DNA of 64,000 nt from assembly GCA_016932435.1 (NCBI GenBank), contig JAFGCW010000043.1, positions 11,617 to 75,616 of the forward strand. The letters are read 5' to 3'. The notes under the pieces were generated by a model that saw only the letters and a program-made list of their open reading frames with translations, was not told where the DNA came from and did not search any database. The DNA is from Dehalococcoidales bacterium. Its GTDB lineage: Bacteria; Chloroflexota; Dehalococcoidia; Dehalococcoidales; UBA2162. The position numbers were made by a program, and so were the translations under genes. Shown here piece by piece: positions 57,089 to 64,000 of the stretch (positions within the stretch are counted from its first letter, which is position 1; every line of letters begins with the position of its first letter).

Positions 57089-58173
57089 ACCCAGGTCCTC
57101 CTGCCTTTAAACATCAAGTAGATAAACAGGGGTGCCCCTACAATAGAGGTGATTACACCAACAGGTATCTCACCCGAGATAACGGTCCGGGCTAAGTCGT
57201 CAACGATAATCATGAAAAGAGCTCCGAGTACCATCGACGTTGGCAAAAGCACCTTGAAGTTTGGTCCAACCAGAAAACGGGTTATGTGAGGGATTACCAG
57301 GCCGACCCAGCCTATCATGCCGCACATGGCTATTGATGATGCTGTGAGGAGCGTTGAACAGATAACAATTCCAAGTCGAAGCCGCCCGGTGTTTATTCCT
57401 ATAGCCTGAGCTTCCTCTTCACCGAAGGCGAGAACGTTCATTTGCCATCTCGTTAGATAGAGGGGGATACCAGCCAGCAACACCACTCCGACAAGAATAA
57501 GAACGTTGCTGTAACTGCCACACTTGGCGAAGCTGCCCATTAACCAGAAGACGACATCGGGAAGTCTGTCCTGAGCATCTGCCAAGAATTTAATGAGAGC
57601 TGTGCAGGAATTGAACAACGAACCTATTACTATTCCGGAAAGTACCATGATTAAGGTTACAGGATTACCTTTACCCATCGCGGATGCCAGTGCCATCACC
57701 AGAAACACGGCGCCTATTCCGAATATGAAAGCCATTATCTGCACCATGATCGAAGGATAGTCCATCAATATAGCTATCGAGGCGCCTACTCCTGCTCCTG
57801 CTGCGACTCCCAGTATGTCGGGCGATACCATGGGATTCCGGAAAAGTCCCTGGTAGGATGCACCTGAGGCTGAAAGAGCTGCTCCAACCAGAATACAGAG
57901 CATGATACGCGGCAGACGTACCAGTAATATGACTACTTCGGATGGATTATTCGAGAGATCGGCTTTTCCGGTTATCCATGACTGAAAAATACTAATTATC
58001 TCATCTACCGGGATACCGAAGCGGCCAACACACAGGGAGACAAACGCAGAAATTATGAGCAAAACCAGCAGGACTATCAGTACGGTTTTTTCCCGCCTGC
58101 CCTGGTTACCCTCATCTGTATCGCGTTCTGAAGTAATATTGTTCTGTTTTTGCGTTTCCGGTGTTGATATCAC
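57085..58173 (-). CDS. FecCD-type ABC importer permease
   Basis: The 362-residue protein has the ten-helix FecCD pattern with GASYQGLFRNPMVSPDILGVAAGAGVGA, GEEEAQAIGINTGRLR (coupling region) and CGMIGWVGLVIPHITR. Family members move siderophores, heme, cobalamin, and in the MolBC subgroup molybdate/tungstate. The start is GTG at 58171-58173. It is the first gene of the operon and lies about 40 bases after a riboswitch-linked terminator. Confidence 0.9.
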   Translation of the reverse strand: MISTPETQKQNNITSERDTDEGNQGRREKTVLIVLLVLLIISAFVSLCVGRFGIPVDEIISIFQSWITGKADLSNNPSEVVILLVRLPRIMLCILVGAALSASGASYQGLFRNPMVSPDILGVAAGAGVGASIAILMDYPSIMVQIMAFIFGIGAVFLVMALASAMGKGNPVTLIMVLSGIVIGSLFNSCTALIKFLADAQDRLPDVVFWLMGSFAKCGSYSNVLILVGVVLLAGIPLYLTRWQMNVLAFGEEEAQAIGINTGRLRLGIVICSTLLTASSIAMCGMIGWVGLVIPHITRFLVGPNFKVLLPTSMVLGALFMIIVDDLARTVISGEIPVGVITSIVGAPLFIYLMFKGRRTWV

Positions 58174-58211
58174 GCTGGTACCCTTTAGGTTGTATAATTC
58201 GTCAATACACT

Positions 58212-58247
58212 AAAAAAGGCATCTCCTCGCAAGGAGATGCCTTTTTT
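58212..58247 (-). terminator. Riboswitch expression-platform terminator
   Basis: A 16-bp perfect stem (58212-58227 with 58232-58247) with a 4-base loop is followed by T6 on the minus strand, between the aptamer and the permease start. Its 5' arm includes UCUCCUU, which is complementary to AAGGAGA of the aptamer's 3' strand (58276-58282), so an antiterminator and the terminator are alternatives. Confidence 0.85.
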
Positions 58248-58273
58248 TACATTCAGTACAATAGGTACTTATG

Positions 58274-58399
58274 ACTCTCCTTTCCAAACACGGGAGGTAC
58301 CGGCGTTTCCACCGTTACCCTCGGTCTCGAATAAATCGAGACACCGTTCGCCAGCCATATACTGTATATACAGTACTCAGGCTGGACGACTCGGAGAAT
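58274..58399 (-). promoter_or_regulatory. Moco/Tuco (molybdenum/tungsten cofactor) riboswitch aptamer
   Basis: Read on the minus strand, the 126-base RNA has an outer stem AUUCUCC/GGAGAGU, a stem CCAGCC/GGCUGG followed by CGAA, a UCUCGA/UCGAGA hairpin, a GGUA...UACC stem capped by GAAA, and the conserved end CCUCCCGU-x-UUUGGAAAGG. The last element matches the E. coli moaA leader (CGCCUCCCGUAUCUGGAAAGG) of the Moco RNA family. The RNA lies between a promoter and a terminator ahead of the importer operon, so cofactor binding should reduce oxyanion uptake. Assignment rests on remembered consensus. Confidence 0.75.
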
Positions 58400-58433
58400 A
58401 TTTCATTTTTTAAGGTACTCGTTTATGAGATAC

Positions 58434-58462
58434 AATATATCATTACTGTTATAAGGTGTCAA
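58434..58462 (-). promoter_or_regulatory. Promoter of the riboswitch-importer transcript
   Basis: On the minus strand TTGACA (58457-58462) and TATATT (58434-58439) are separated by exactly 17 bp. Transcription would start near 58427, leaving a leader of about 250 bases that contains the riboswitch and terminator. Confidence 0.8.
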
Positions 58463-58489
58463 TAACGATAGCATGTTTTTTTCGCCAGG

Positions 58490-59140
58490 TTAAGTTGTTG
58501 GGTCGGTCAATTCTGACTGTTGAGACCTCTTTTTCAGGAATAGTGACTGAAAGTGGTGGTCTGCATCTTCCCGATATTTTATCTGCCTGAAATCCAGAAT
58601 TTCGAATACTTCCCCGACGACTTCCAGGAGATGGGTATCCGTGTAGTATGAAAAGAACCTGGAAGGTATGGTCACATCGTTTTCACGGACACCCTCGAAG
58701 TCGTTGCCGCCGTACACGCCCATGTAGAATAGTCCTTCGGGTTTCAGCAGATTGGAAATTGTTCTCAAAACTCCGGAGAGTTCCACCTTAGAGAGGTGAA
58801 GCAGGCTGTTGAGTGAGTACGCGGCGTCGAACGAGTTATCGGGGAAGAACATGTTACTCATATCCATCACGTAGGCGGTCAGGCCTTTTTCCCAGCACAG
58901 GTGTATATTCTCCGGTGACAGGTCTATGCAGGTTACCTTGAGACCGTTTTCCTGGAAGAAAAAACCATCGCGACCCGGTCCCGAACCAATCTCCAGCAGC
59001 GTGTTTTTTCCTTCATTTTTCAGCATGGACAGGAAATCGGCACGTTCCTTGATTTTCCATTCGGCTATCTCGCCGGCGTTACGGTCAGTTGCCTGCCGGT
59101 CATAGGCTTTCCTGAGATCGATTCTTATCTCTCTATCCAT
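58490..59140 (-). CDS. Class I SAM-dependent methyltransferase
   Basis: The 216-residue protein has motif I LLEIGSGPGRDGFFF, CIDLSPENI at strand 2 and a YSLNSLLHL motif II region. It is a small-molecule or protein methyltransferase of unclear target. It starts only 6 bp after the GH51 stop and is read from the same transcript, without an evident own ribosome-binding site. Its end is close to the importer promoter. Confidence 0.82.
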   Translation of the reverse strand: MDREIRIDLRKAYDRQATDRNAGEIAEWKIKERADFLSMLKNEGKNTLLEIGSGPGRDGFFFQENGLKVTCIDLSPENIHLCWEKGLTAYVMDMSNMFFPDNSFDAAYSLNSLLHLSKVELSGVLRTISNLLKPEGLFYMGVYGGNDFEGVRENDVTIPSRFFSYYTDTHLLEVVGEVFEILDFRQIKYREDADHHFQSLFLKKRSQQSELTDPTT

Positions 59141-59146
59141 ACAACA

Positions 59147-60622
59147 TCAGGAAATATCCGCGATCAATGCTGTTACCGAATGAGGTTCAAAGGTGTAATT
59201 CAATGACTGTCCTTTTGCTGTAGTTGTGATTTCCCGGGTTAACACTTCATCCGGTGTGTCGAAGCTGTTCTTCGACTTGATATCGGAGCCGTTCACGGTC
59301 AGCACTCTGACATTTCCGCCGAAACTGCCGGTGACAAGGCGAACTTCGGTTTCCTGCGGTTCCGTCTCACTCCGGTTTACCACGTATACCGTAAGCTGCT
59401 TTCCGGAATCGTCCAAAGTGGCGGAAACATCGAGGGCACGGACTCCCTTGTACTCGCCGCCGGTAAAGGTGTCTCCCTGCCACCAGATATCCAGCGCCGT
59501 CTTTCCGCATGTCGACGCGTAAACCTCGAAAGGATGGAAGATAGTCTGCAGGAACAGACTGTCAGGACGGGTAAAGACAGGCGCGATCACGTTCACAATC
59601 TGGGCGATATTCGCCATCCTGACCGACTGTGAGTGCCGGATAAAGGCATTGAAATGCATCGCCACTACCAGGGTATCTTCAAGATTGTATCTCTCTTCCA
59701 GTTTCTGTGCGGTCGGAACACCGCTTGACTGGCGGGTGCGATACCAGACATTCCACTCGTCCACCGCTATCGGTATCGGTTTCTCCAGTTTTCTCTCAAG
59801 ACACAGAGCGCGGATAAGCCCTTCATAGGAACTCAGCCTTTCTTCGATGAGTTCGGACGTTGCCATGTAGGCGTTGAAGTCATTATCAGGATTACCGACG
59901 TACCAGTGCAGTCCCATGTAGTCGAGGTGCTGGCTCGCCTGTTCCACCAGCAACTGGGCTCGTTCGGCGATCTCGCCCGACCATAATGATAACGCCGAAG
60001 CGATGAGTTTTATTTTCGGATCGGTCCATTTCATCACCTTGGCGAACTCGGTGTAGGCACGGGCGTATTCCTGCGGCGTCTTGAATCCTATCTGCCAGGG
60101 TCCATCCACCTCGTTGCCGATTCCCCAGTATTTGACGCGGTGGGGCTGCTCGAAGCCGTGTTTCCTTCGGAGTTTTCCCAGCGCCGTGTCCCGTGTACCG
60201 TTACAGTACTCCACCCAGTCACGGGCTTCCCGCATATCGCCGTCGCCGCAGTTGACCACCAGGTACGGTTCGGAACCAAGCTTGCGACAGAACGTGACGA
60301 ACTCGTTGGTACCGAAGTGGTTGCTTTCAACGGATTCCCAAGCGAGGTCCATGCGCGCCGGTCGTTCTTCGAGAGGACCTATCCCGTCCGTCCAGCGGTA
60401 GCCGGAAGCGAAATTGCCGCCGGGGTAGCGGATCACCGGCAATCGAAGCCGTTTCAGGACTGCCAGCACGTCGGTTCTGAGGCCGGTCTCGTCGGCATGA
60501 GGTGAATCCGGCTCGTAGATGCCGCCGTAGACGCAGCGTCCGAGGTGTTCGGCGAATCCGCCGAAGATATTCGGGTCGATATCACTTATAGCACGTTCCG
60601 GGTCTATTCTAATCTCGTTCAT
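59147..60622 (-). CDS. GH51 alpha-L-arabinofuranosidase
   Basis: The 491-residue protein is a full GH51 glycosidase: acid/base Glu in WGIGNEVDG and nucleophile Glu in AVDEWNVWY lie on a TIM barrel after PNIFGGFAEHLGRCVYGGIY, and a C-terminal beta domain follows. It removes arabinofuranose from oligosaccharides. No signal peptide is seen, so it acts in the cytoplasm on imported pieces. No sugar transporter or other glycosidase is nearby, which leaves its substrate supply open. The start ATG is upstream of a methyltransferase gene. Confidence 0.92.
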   Translation of the reverse strand: MNEIRIDPERAISDIDPNIFGGFAEHLGRCVYGGIYEPDSPHADETGLRTDVLAVLKRLRLPVIRYPGGNFASGYRWTDGIGPLEERPARMDLAWESVESNHFGTNEFVTFCRKLGSEPYLVVNCGDGDMREARDWVEYCNGTRDTALGKLRRKHGFEQPHRVKYWGIGNEVDGPWQIGFKTPQEYARAYTEFAKVMKWTDPKIKLIASALSLWSGEIAERAQLLVEQASQHLDYMGLHWYVGNPDNDFNAYMATSELIEERLSSYEGLIRALCLERKLEKPIPIAVDEWNVWYRTRQSSGVPTAQKLEERYNLEDTLVVAMHFNAFIRHSQSVRMANIAQIVNVIAPVFTRPDSLFLQTIFHPFEVYASTCGKTALDIWWQGDTFTGGEYKGVRALDVSATLDDSGKQLTVYVVNRSETEPQETEVRLVTGSFGGNVRVLTVNGSDIKSKNSFDTPDEVLTREITTTAKGQSLNYTFEPHSVTALIADIS

Positions 60623-60745
60623 AATGAACTATTATAGTATGAAAATACTAATTTCGAAATACGAAATCCTAAATAAATTCGAATTCCAAATATCGAAAAC
60701 TAGAGATTTGATATTGTTTAGAGTTTAAGATTTAGAGATTATTAT

Positions 60746-61768
60746 TCAGTTATTTGAACTGCGTATGCCCGTTTCGTCCAGCAAAGTATTGATGATGGTA
60801 AACAGACTCTCATTGGTCACTGCGTTATCGGTCAGGGAATTCCGGGCTTTGGAAAGCAGAGAAAAGGCTATATCTTCCTGCTGGGTGTCTATACAGGCTT
60901 TTGCCAGTGTGATCATCGATACAACGTTTACGCTGATAGTGTTGCTGCCGTTTATCTCCATGACGGGATATGTTTGACCGGTCGCCGGTATAATCTGCAG
61001 CTTAATATTGTCTGACTGGCATTCTCCGAAGAGTACCAGTGATGCATTTTTATCCTTACCGGCATCCTCGGCTTCGTTGAAGGTATCTATTATTTCTGTA
61101 AGGGCTTCTACCCGAAGATTCGAGATACGGTTGCCGATACCTTCACGACTGATTGCCGTTATCACCTTATCGGAAAGATCAGTGTAATGTCCGGAAACAC
61201 AGAACGGCGAGACCAATATCAAAATCTCACCGGAAGTCGCAGGGCTTATCGTGGTGGGGGTCGAGGTATCAGTAGTCTGACTTGAGGTACTCTGGTTGGT
61301 GGAAACGTTATTATCCGTGCCATCCAGTGAAACAAGCCATAGTATCGTTGGTATCAGGATTATCAGCAGGGCCGCGCTGATCAGCAGGCGTTTCGATACC
61401 CTGATGAAAGGTTTTTTCGACGTCGACTCCTGAATGTTTTCGAGACTGTGAGTATCATCATGTTCGTTCGTCGACTGATCGATTCTTTGTTCAACTTCTA
61501 CGGTCTGATCCGTGGATTCTCCGGAAGATTCGGAAATAATCTCCGGTCTGAAACCACCTGCCATTAGCAGTTCATTTCTTTCTTCAGGAGTAAGCCGCAG
61601 TTTATCCGCAATTGCGGTGACATCTTCACGCTTGTTGGGGCGTTCGGTCAAACCTTCACGCCATCGAAAGATTGTCTGTCGGCTGACACCGACAGACCGG
61701 GCAAGTTCCGAATCTGTAATACCGGCCTGCCTGATGAATGTTGTAAGCAGTTCAGCAAATGTTTTCAT
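60746..61768 (-). CDS. Membrane-anchored Xre-type HTH protein
   Basis: The 340-residue protein has an N-terminal helix-turn-helix (ELARSVGVSRQTIFRWREG), a long acidic/Ser/Thr linker, one membrane helix (LLISAALLIILIPTILWLV, about residues 130-148), a Ser/Thr-rich stretch and an outside domain with two cysteines. Topology thus has DNA binding inside and sensing outside. The ATG follows in a divergent arrangement to a VWA lipoprotein with palindromes between them, so it may control both. The signal is not known. Confidence 0.78.
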   Translation of the reverse strand: MKTFAELLTTFIRQAGITDSELARSVGVSRQTIFRWREGLTERPNKREDVTAIADKLRLTPEERNELLMAGGFRPEIISESSGESTDQTVEVEQRIDQSTNEHDDTHSLENIQESTSKKPFIRVSKRLLISAALLIILIPTILWLVSLDGTDNNVSTNQSTSSQTTDTSTPTTISPATSGEILILVSPFCVSGHYTDLSDKVITAISREGIGNRISNLRVEALTEIIDTFNEAEDAGKDKNASLVLFGECQSDNIKLQIIPATGQTYPVMEINGSNTISVNVVSMITLAKACIDTQQEDIAFSLLSKARNSLTDNAVTNESLFTIINTLLDETGIRSSNN

Positions 61769-61937
61769 TCTACTTTACTAGAGTAATGAGTTTGTAACAC
61801 AATATCAATACTGCTTTACGGTGAAATTGTGATGTGTTGCACTATTTGTTACACATCTGGTTCTTGTGATGTTACATCACCGGTGATAAATTTTAACCAT
61901 AACAGCTGTTGAAATTATATAAAAAGGAGAACTGAAA
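61769..61937. promoter_or_regulatory. Divergent control region with palindromes
   Basis: The 169-bp gap has GTGATGT-T-ACATCAC (61866-61880, perfect 15-bp palindrome) and GATGTGT-n13-ACACATC (61831-61857), plus related TGTAACA/TGTTACA words. These are probable operators for the membrane HTH protein between its gene and the VWA lipoprotein gene. AAAAGGAG precedes the VWA ATG. Confidence 0.55.
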
Positions 61938-63458
61938 ATGATTAAGAAATTTCTGTACGCTGTTAAGGGTAAAATATTTTCTACATTACTATTATCGTTG
62001 TTTCTTGTTGGTATTATACTGCTCAGCGCCTGCGGTGCAGGAGAATCCGAGGAAGCATCGAAAGCCCGTAGTCGGGCGGTGATTAATTCGGGTGATATCG
62101 TGCCTGAAGAGGAAGTGAGGGTCGCCGAATATTTACAATATTATGAGCAGCATTTTCCTGAGCCGCAGGATGAAGCGATCGGACTGGATCTCAGGCTGGG
62201 GAATAACCTTCTTCCGGCGGAGGGCTGCATGGCATGGCTGCAGATAGGTTTGCAGACGAAGTCCTCCGAAGAGGAAATGATTGCCCCGCTGAACCTGGCT
62301 ATCGTAATAGATCGTAGTGGAAGCATGAATGATCCTGACAAGATGCCGTATGTAAAACAGTCGCTGGGAATTTTCCTGAGGAGTCTTAATCCGGATGACA
62401 TGGTATCTATCATTACTTACAGTGATAATGCCGAACTTGTCCTGAAATCGCAACGGGTTGGTGATGGGAGCTGGATCAAGAGAGTGATCGACAGTATAGA
62501 GCCTGGTGGGAGTACCAATCTTCACGCCGGGATGATGCTGGGCTTCAGGGAAGTCGAGAGGAATTACAATATTCACAGGAATAACCGGGTGATGTTGCTG
62601 ACCGATGGGATTGCCAACCGTGGAGAAACCGATCCGGGAAAAATCGCCGGGGATGCACTTGCTTATAATCAGAAAGGAATTTATCTCAGTACAATCGGAC
62701 TGGGGCTGGAATTTAACGACGCTTTGCTTATAAAACTTGCCAAGCAGGGTGAAGGTGGATACACGTTCGTGGATTCCGCTGAAGAGATGGACCGGGTATT
62801 CCGCCAGCAGGCGGACACCCTGAAACAGCGGGTTGCCGACGATGTATCGATACAGATACTACCCTCAGAGGGAGTCAGGCTGATCGGTCTGACGGGTTAT
62901 GACGGGGTTCCACCTTCCGAAGGTGCCAGCGTGAAAATGTGGCCGATGAGCCTGGAAGACAGCCAGGTTGTACTTGCCCAGCTTCAGGTTGGCTCAGGCA
63001 GAACAGGCACCCGAACGCTGGCAAGGATACGTTTGGACTATTTTGATGAACTGGCACAGAGGACGGTATCGGTCGAGAAGTCAATATCCGGTGAGATGAT
63101 ATCCGGAACGTCAGGCTACGATCCTGCCTGGGACCTTGAGATTTTGCGAAATGTAACGATCCAGGAAACAGCTGAGGGGATGCAGGAGATAGACAGACTT
63201 TTCGATGCCGAAAAATCTGAACAGGCGTGGCGTATCGCGGTCGAACTGGAAAGGAAAATCACTGAAGTAGCCCGTTTGACAGGAGATTCCCAGATGTATG
63301 ACGATGCCGCCCTGATGAGAAAATACCAGGAGACATTGTCAGATGCTGTTTTCCAGACCCGGGGAAGGCAGCCTTATCTTGACGAAGATGATGGATACGA
63401 TGATGGTGAAAGACCTTATCGTGGGAATGATGATCTGCCTGAGATCGAGATAGAGTAG
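61938..63458 (+). CDS. VWA-domain lipoprotein
   Basis: The 506-residue protein has a lipoprotein signal (ILLSAC, lipid Cys32), a von Willebrand factor A domain with the MIDAS motif DRSGSMND, threonine in GGSTNL and an Asp in LLTDGIANRG, and a C-terminal domain with a late acidic tail (EDDGYDDGE). It is an anchored protein binding metal and a partner outside the membrane, similar to YfbK-like proteins. It faces the HTH protein gene divergently. A two-way terminator follows. Confidence 0.85.
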   Translation: MIKKFLYAVKGKIFSTLLLSLFLVGIILLSACGAGESEEASKARSRAVINSGDIVPEEEVRVAEYLQYYEQHFPEPQDEAIGLDLRLGNNLLPAEGCMAWLQIGLQTKSSEEEMIAPLNLAIVIDRSGSMNDPDKMPYVKQSLGIFLRSLNPDDMVSIITYSDNAELVLKSQRVGDGSWIKRVIDSIEPGGSTNLHAGMMLGFREVERNYNIHRNNRVMLLTDGIANRGETDPGKIAGDALAYNQKGIYLSTIGLGLEFNDALLIKLAKQGEGGYTFVDSAEEMDRVFRQQADTLKQRVADDVSIQILPSEGVRLIGLTGYDGVPPSEGASVKMWPMSLEDSQVVLAQLQVGSGRTGTRTLARIRLDYFDELAQRTVSVEKSISGEMISGTSGYDPAWDLEILRNVTIQETAEGMQEIDRLFDAEKSEQAWRIAVELERKITEVARLTGDSQMYDDAALMRKYQETLSDAVFQTRGRQPYLDEDDGYDDGERPYRGNDDLPEIEIE

Positions 63459-63494
63459 CGGGTGATATTTACAGCCTGTACGTTCGTGGTAAAT

Positions 63495-63522
63495 AAAAGG
63501 GAGGATGTACATCCTCCCTTTT
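63495..63522. terminator. Bidirectional terminator between convergent genes
   Basis: The perfect palindrome AAAAGGGAGGATGTACATCCTCCCTTTT has A/T-rich runs on both sides and lies between the VWA gene and the convergent nitroreductase gene, so it can stop both. Confidence 0.8.
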
Positions 63523-63603
63523 AATAATTTCACCCGTGAAAGGTTTATCCGGTTTCCTCCATGTTATTCCCCTATCTCTTCAGTTGGTGGGAGTGCTATT
63601 TGT

Positions 63604-64000
63604 TTAACGCCATGTAATTCGAGCCTGGTTCCGCATCGGTATCCTGTTATATTTGTATTTTGGATAACCGACAACCATACTGCCAAATAGCTGATATTCC
63701 TCCGGAAGAGCAATAGCGCCTTTGATTGGTGGAAAGTTATTCGCGGCATTGTTGAAAAAGCCATCCCAGAAGCACCCCAGCCCCAGACTGATAGCGGCAA
63801 GGTCGAAATATGCCAGTGCTATCACACAATCGTAAGTAATGACCGGACGATCTTTTTCGGCAAATGCGGAAACTATTACCGGAGCACCATGGAGAAAGAA
63901 ATCAGTACCTTCATTCCCAATAATATCTGCTAAGGGTGAGTACATTGGTGCATTTTTTATTACTGTTGCAAGCCATTTGTTACCAGCTTCCTTAAAATCA
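63604..64000 (-). CDS. Nitroreductase-family protein, N-terminus cut by window end
   Basis: The minus-strand frame remains open to base 64000, so at least 131 residues of the C-terminal part are present; an internal ATG at 63945 is not the true start. The sequence has GAPVIVSAFAEKD and the IALAYFDLAAISLGLGCFWDGFF segment typical of nitroreductase/FMN-binding folds, and GYPKYKYNRIPMR near the end matches the usual VGYP..K..R region. It likely binds FMN and reduces nitro or quinone-like substrates. Confidence 0.8.
   Translation of the reverse strand, partial: DFKEAGNKWLATVIKNAPMYSPLADIIGNEGTDFFLHGAPVIVSAFAEKDRPVITYDCVIALAYFDLAAISLGLGCFWDGFFNNAANNFPPIKGAIALPEEYQLFGSMVVGYPKYKYNRIPMRNQARITWR

Noticed and set aside
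55168..58173. Iron-siderophore or vitamin B12 importer
   Set aside because: Possible from the fold alone, but the cofactor-type riboswitch and WtpA-like protein in the same operon favour molybdate/tungstate.
63604..63945. Complete 113-residue nitroreductase from an ATG at 63945
   Set aside because: The frame is open to the window end and contains family sequence upstream of that ATG, so the gene is cut by the window.

Overview
The window looks like a chromosomal segment of a strictly anaerobic bacterium, most likely a Chloroflexota of the Dehalococcoidia type; this is inferred from gene content and no rRNA is present to confirm it. Pointers are two tungsten-type aldehyde:ferredoxin oxidoreductases, a 2-oxoacid:ferredoxin oxidoreductase, archaeal-type phosphoglycerate mutase next to aspartate kinase, UroD-like proteins, many TTG starts and small anaerobic redox proteins. 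No phage, transposase or CRISPR array is visible; small palindromic REP-like repeats lie in several gaps.

Layout. 1-7.5 kb is housekeeping: the end of a toroid-like protein, then (minus) obg-nadD-flavoprotein and dnaA, and (plus) fmt-kinase-mazG. 7.5-18.8 kb is an accessory metabolic block on the minus strand: an aldehyde oxidoreductase with a collagen-like N-terminus, two UroD-like proteins, a 1275-residue zinc-ribbon/Ser-Thr kinase/STAND ATPase with two decayed 3' ends of relatives nearby, and an acetoacetate-decarboxylase-like enzyme. 19-24 kb has a TetR-regulated ABC-2 exporter, a lone DUF2235 hydrolase, two small enzymes and tRNA-Pro. 24-31 kb encodes a SipW/TasA secreted-fibre module with a pseudo-receiver, followed upstream by an OmpR-type two-component system whose likely direct-repeat operator lies between them.

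31-48 kb: UDG-family protein, apgM-lysC, TPR protein-gyrA, a B12-binding radical SAM protein, MBL hydrolase, universal stress protein, Rieske protein-thiol peroxidase-2-oxoacid oxidoreductase, HIT protein, a second aldehyde oxidoreductase, and three tandem paralogues of a small unrecognised protein. 48-53 kb: adenosine deaminase, a J-domain protein, an AAC(2')-like acetyltransferase and three genes of unknown role.

53-58.5 kb is the most interesting part: a FecBCD-type ABC importer, a methyltransferase and a WtpA/ModA-like oxyanion-binding protein that has no signal peptide. The operon is preceded by a complete regulatory leader: a TTGACA-17-TATATT promoter, an RNA matching the molybdenum/tungsten cofactor (Moco/Tuco) riboswitch core, and an intrinsic terminator whose 5' arm can pair with the aptamer's 3' strand. 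This argues that the importer carries molybdate or tungstate rather than iron-siderophore, and it may feed the two aldehyde oxidoreductases in the same window. 58.5-64 kb: methyltransferase and GH51 arabinofuranosidase, a membrane-anchored HTH protein divergent from a VWA lipoprotein across a palindrome-rich gap, and the end of a nitroreductase.
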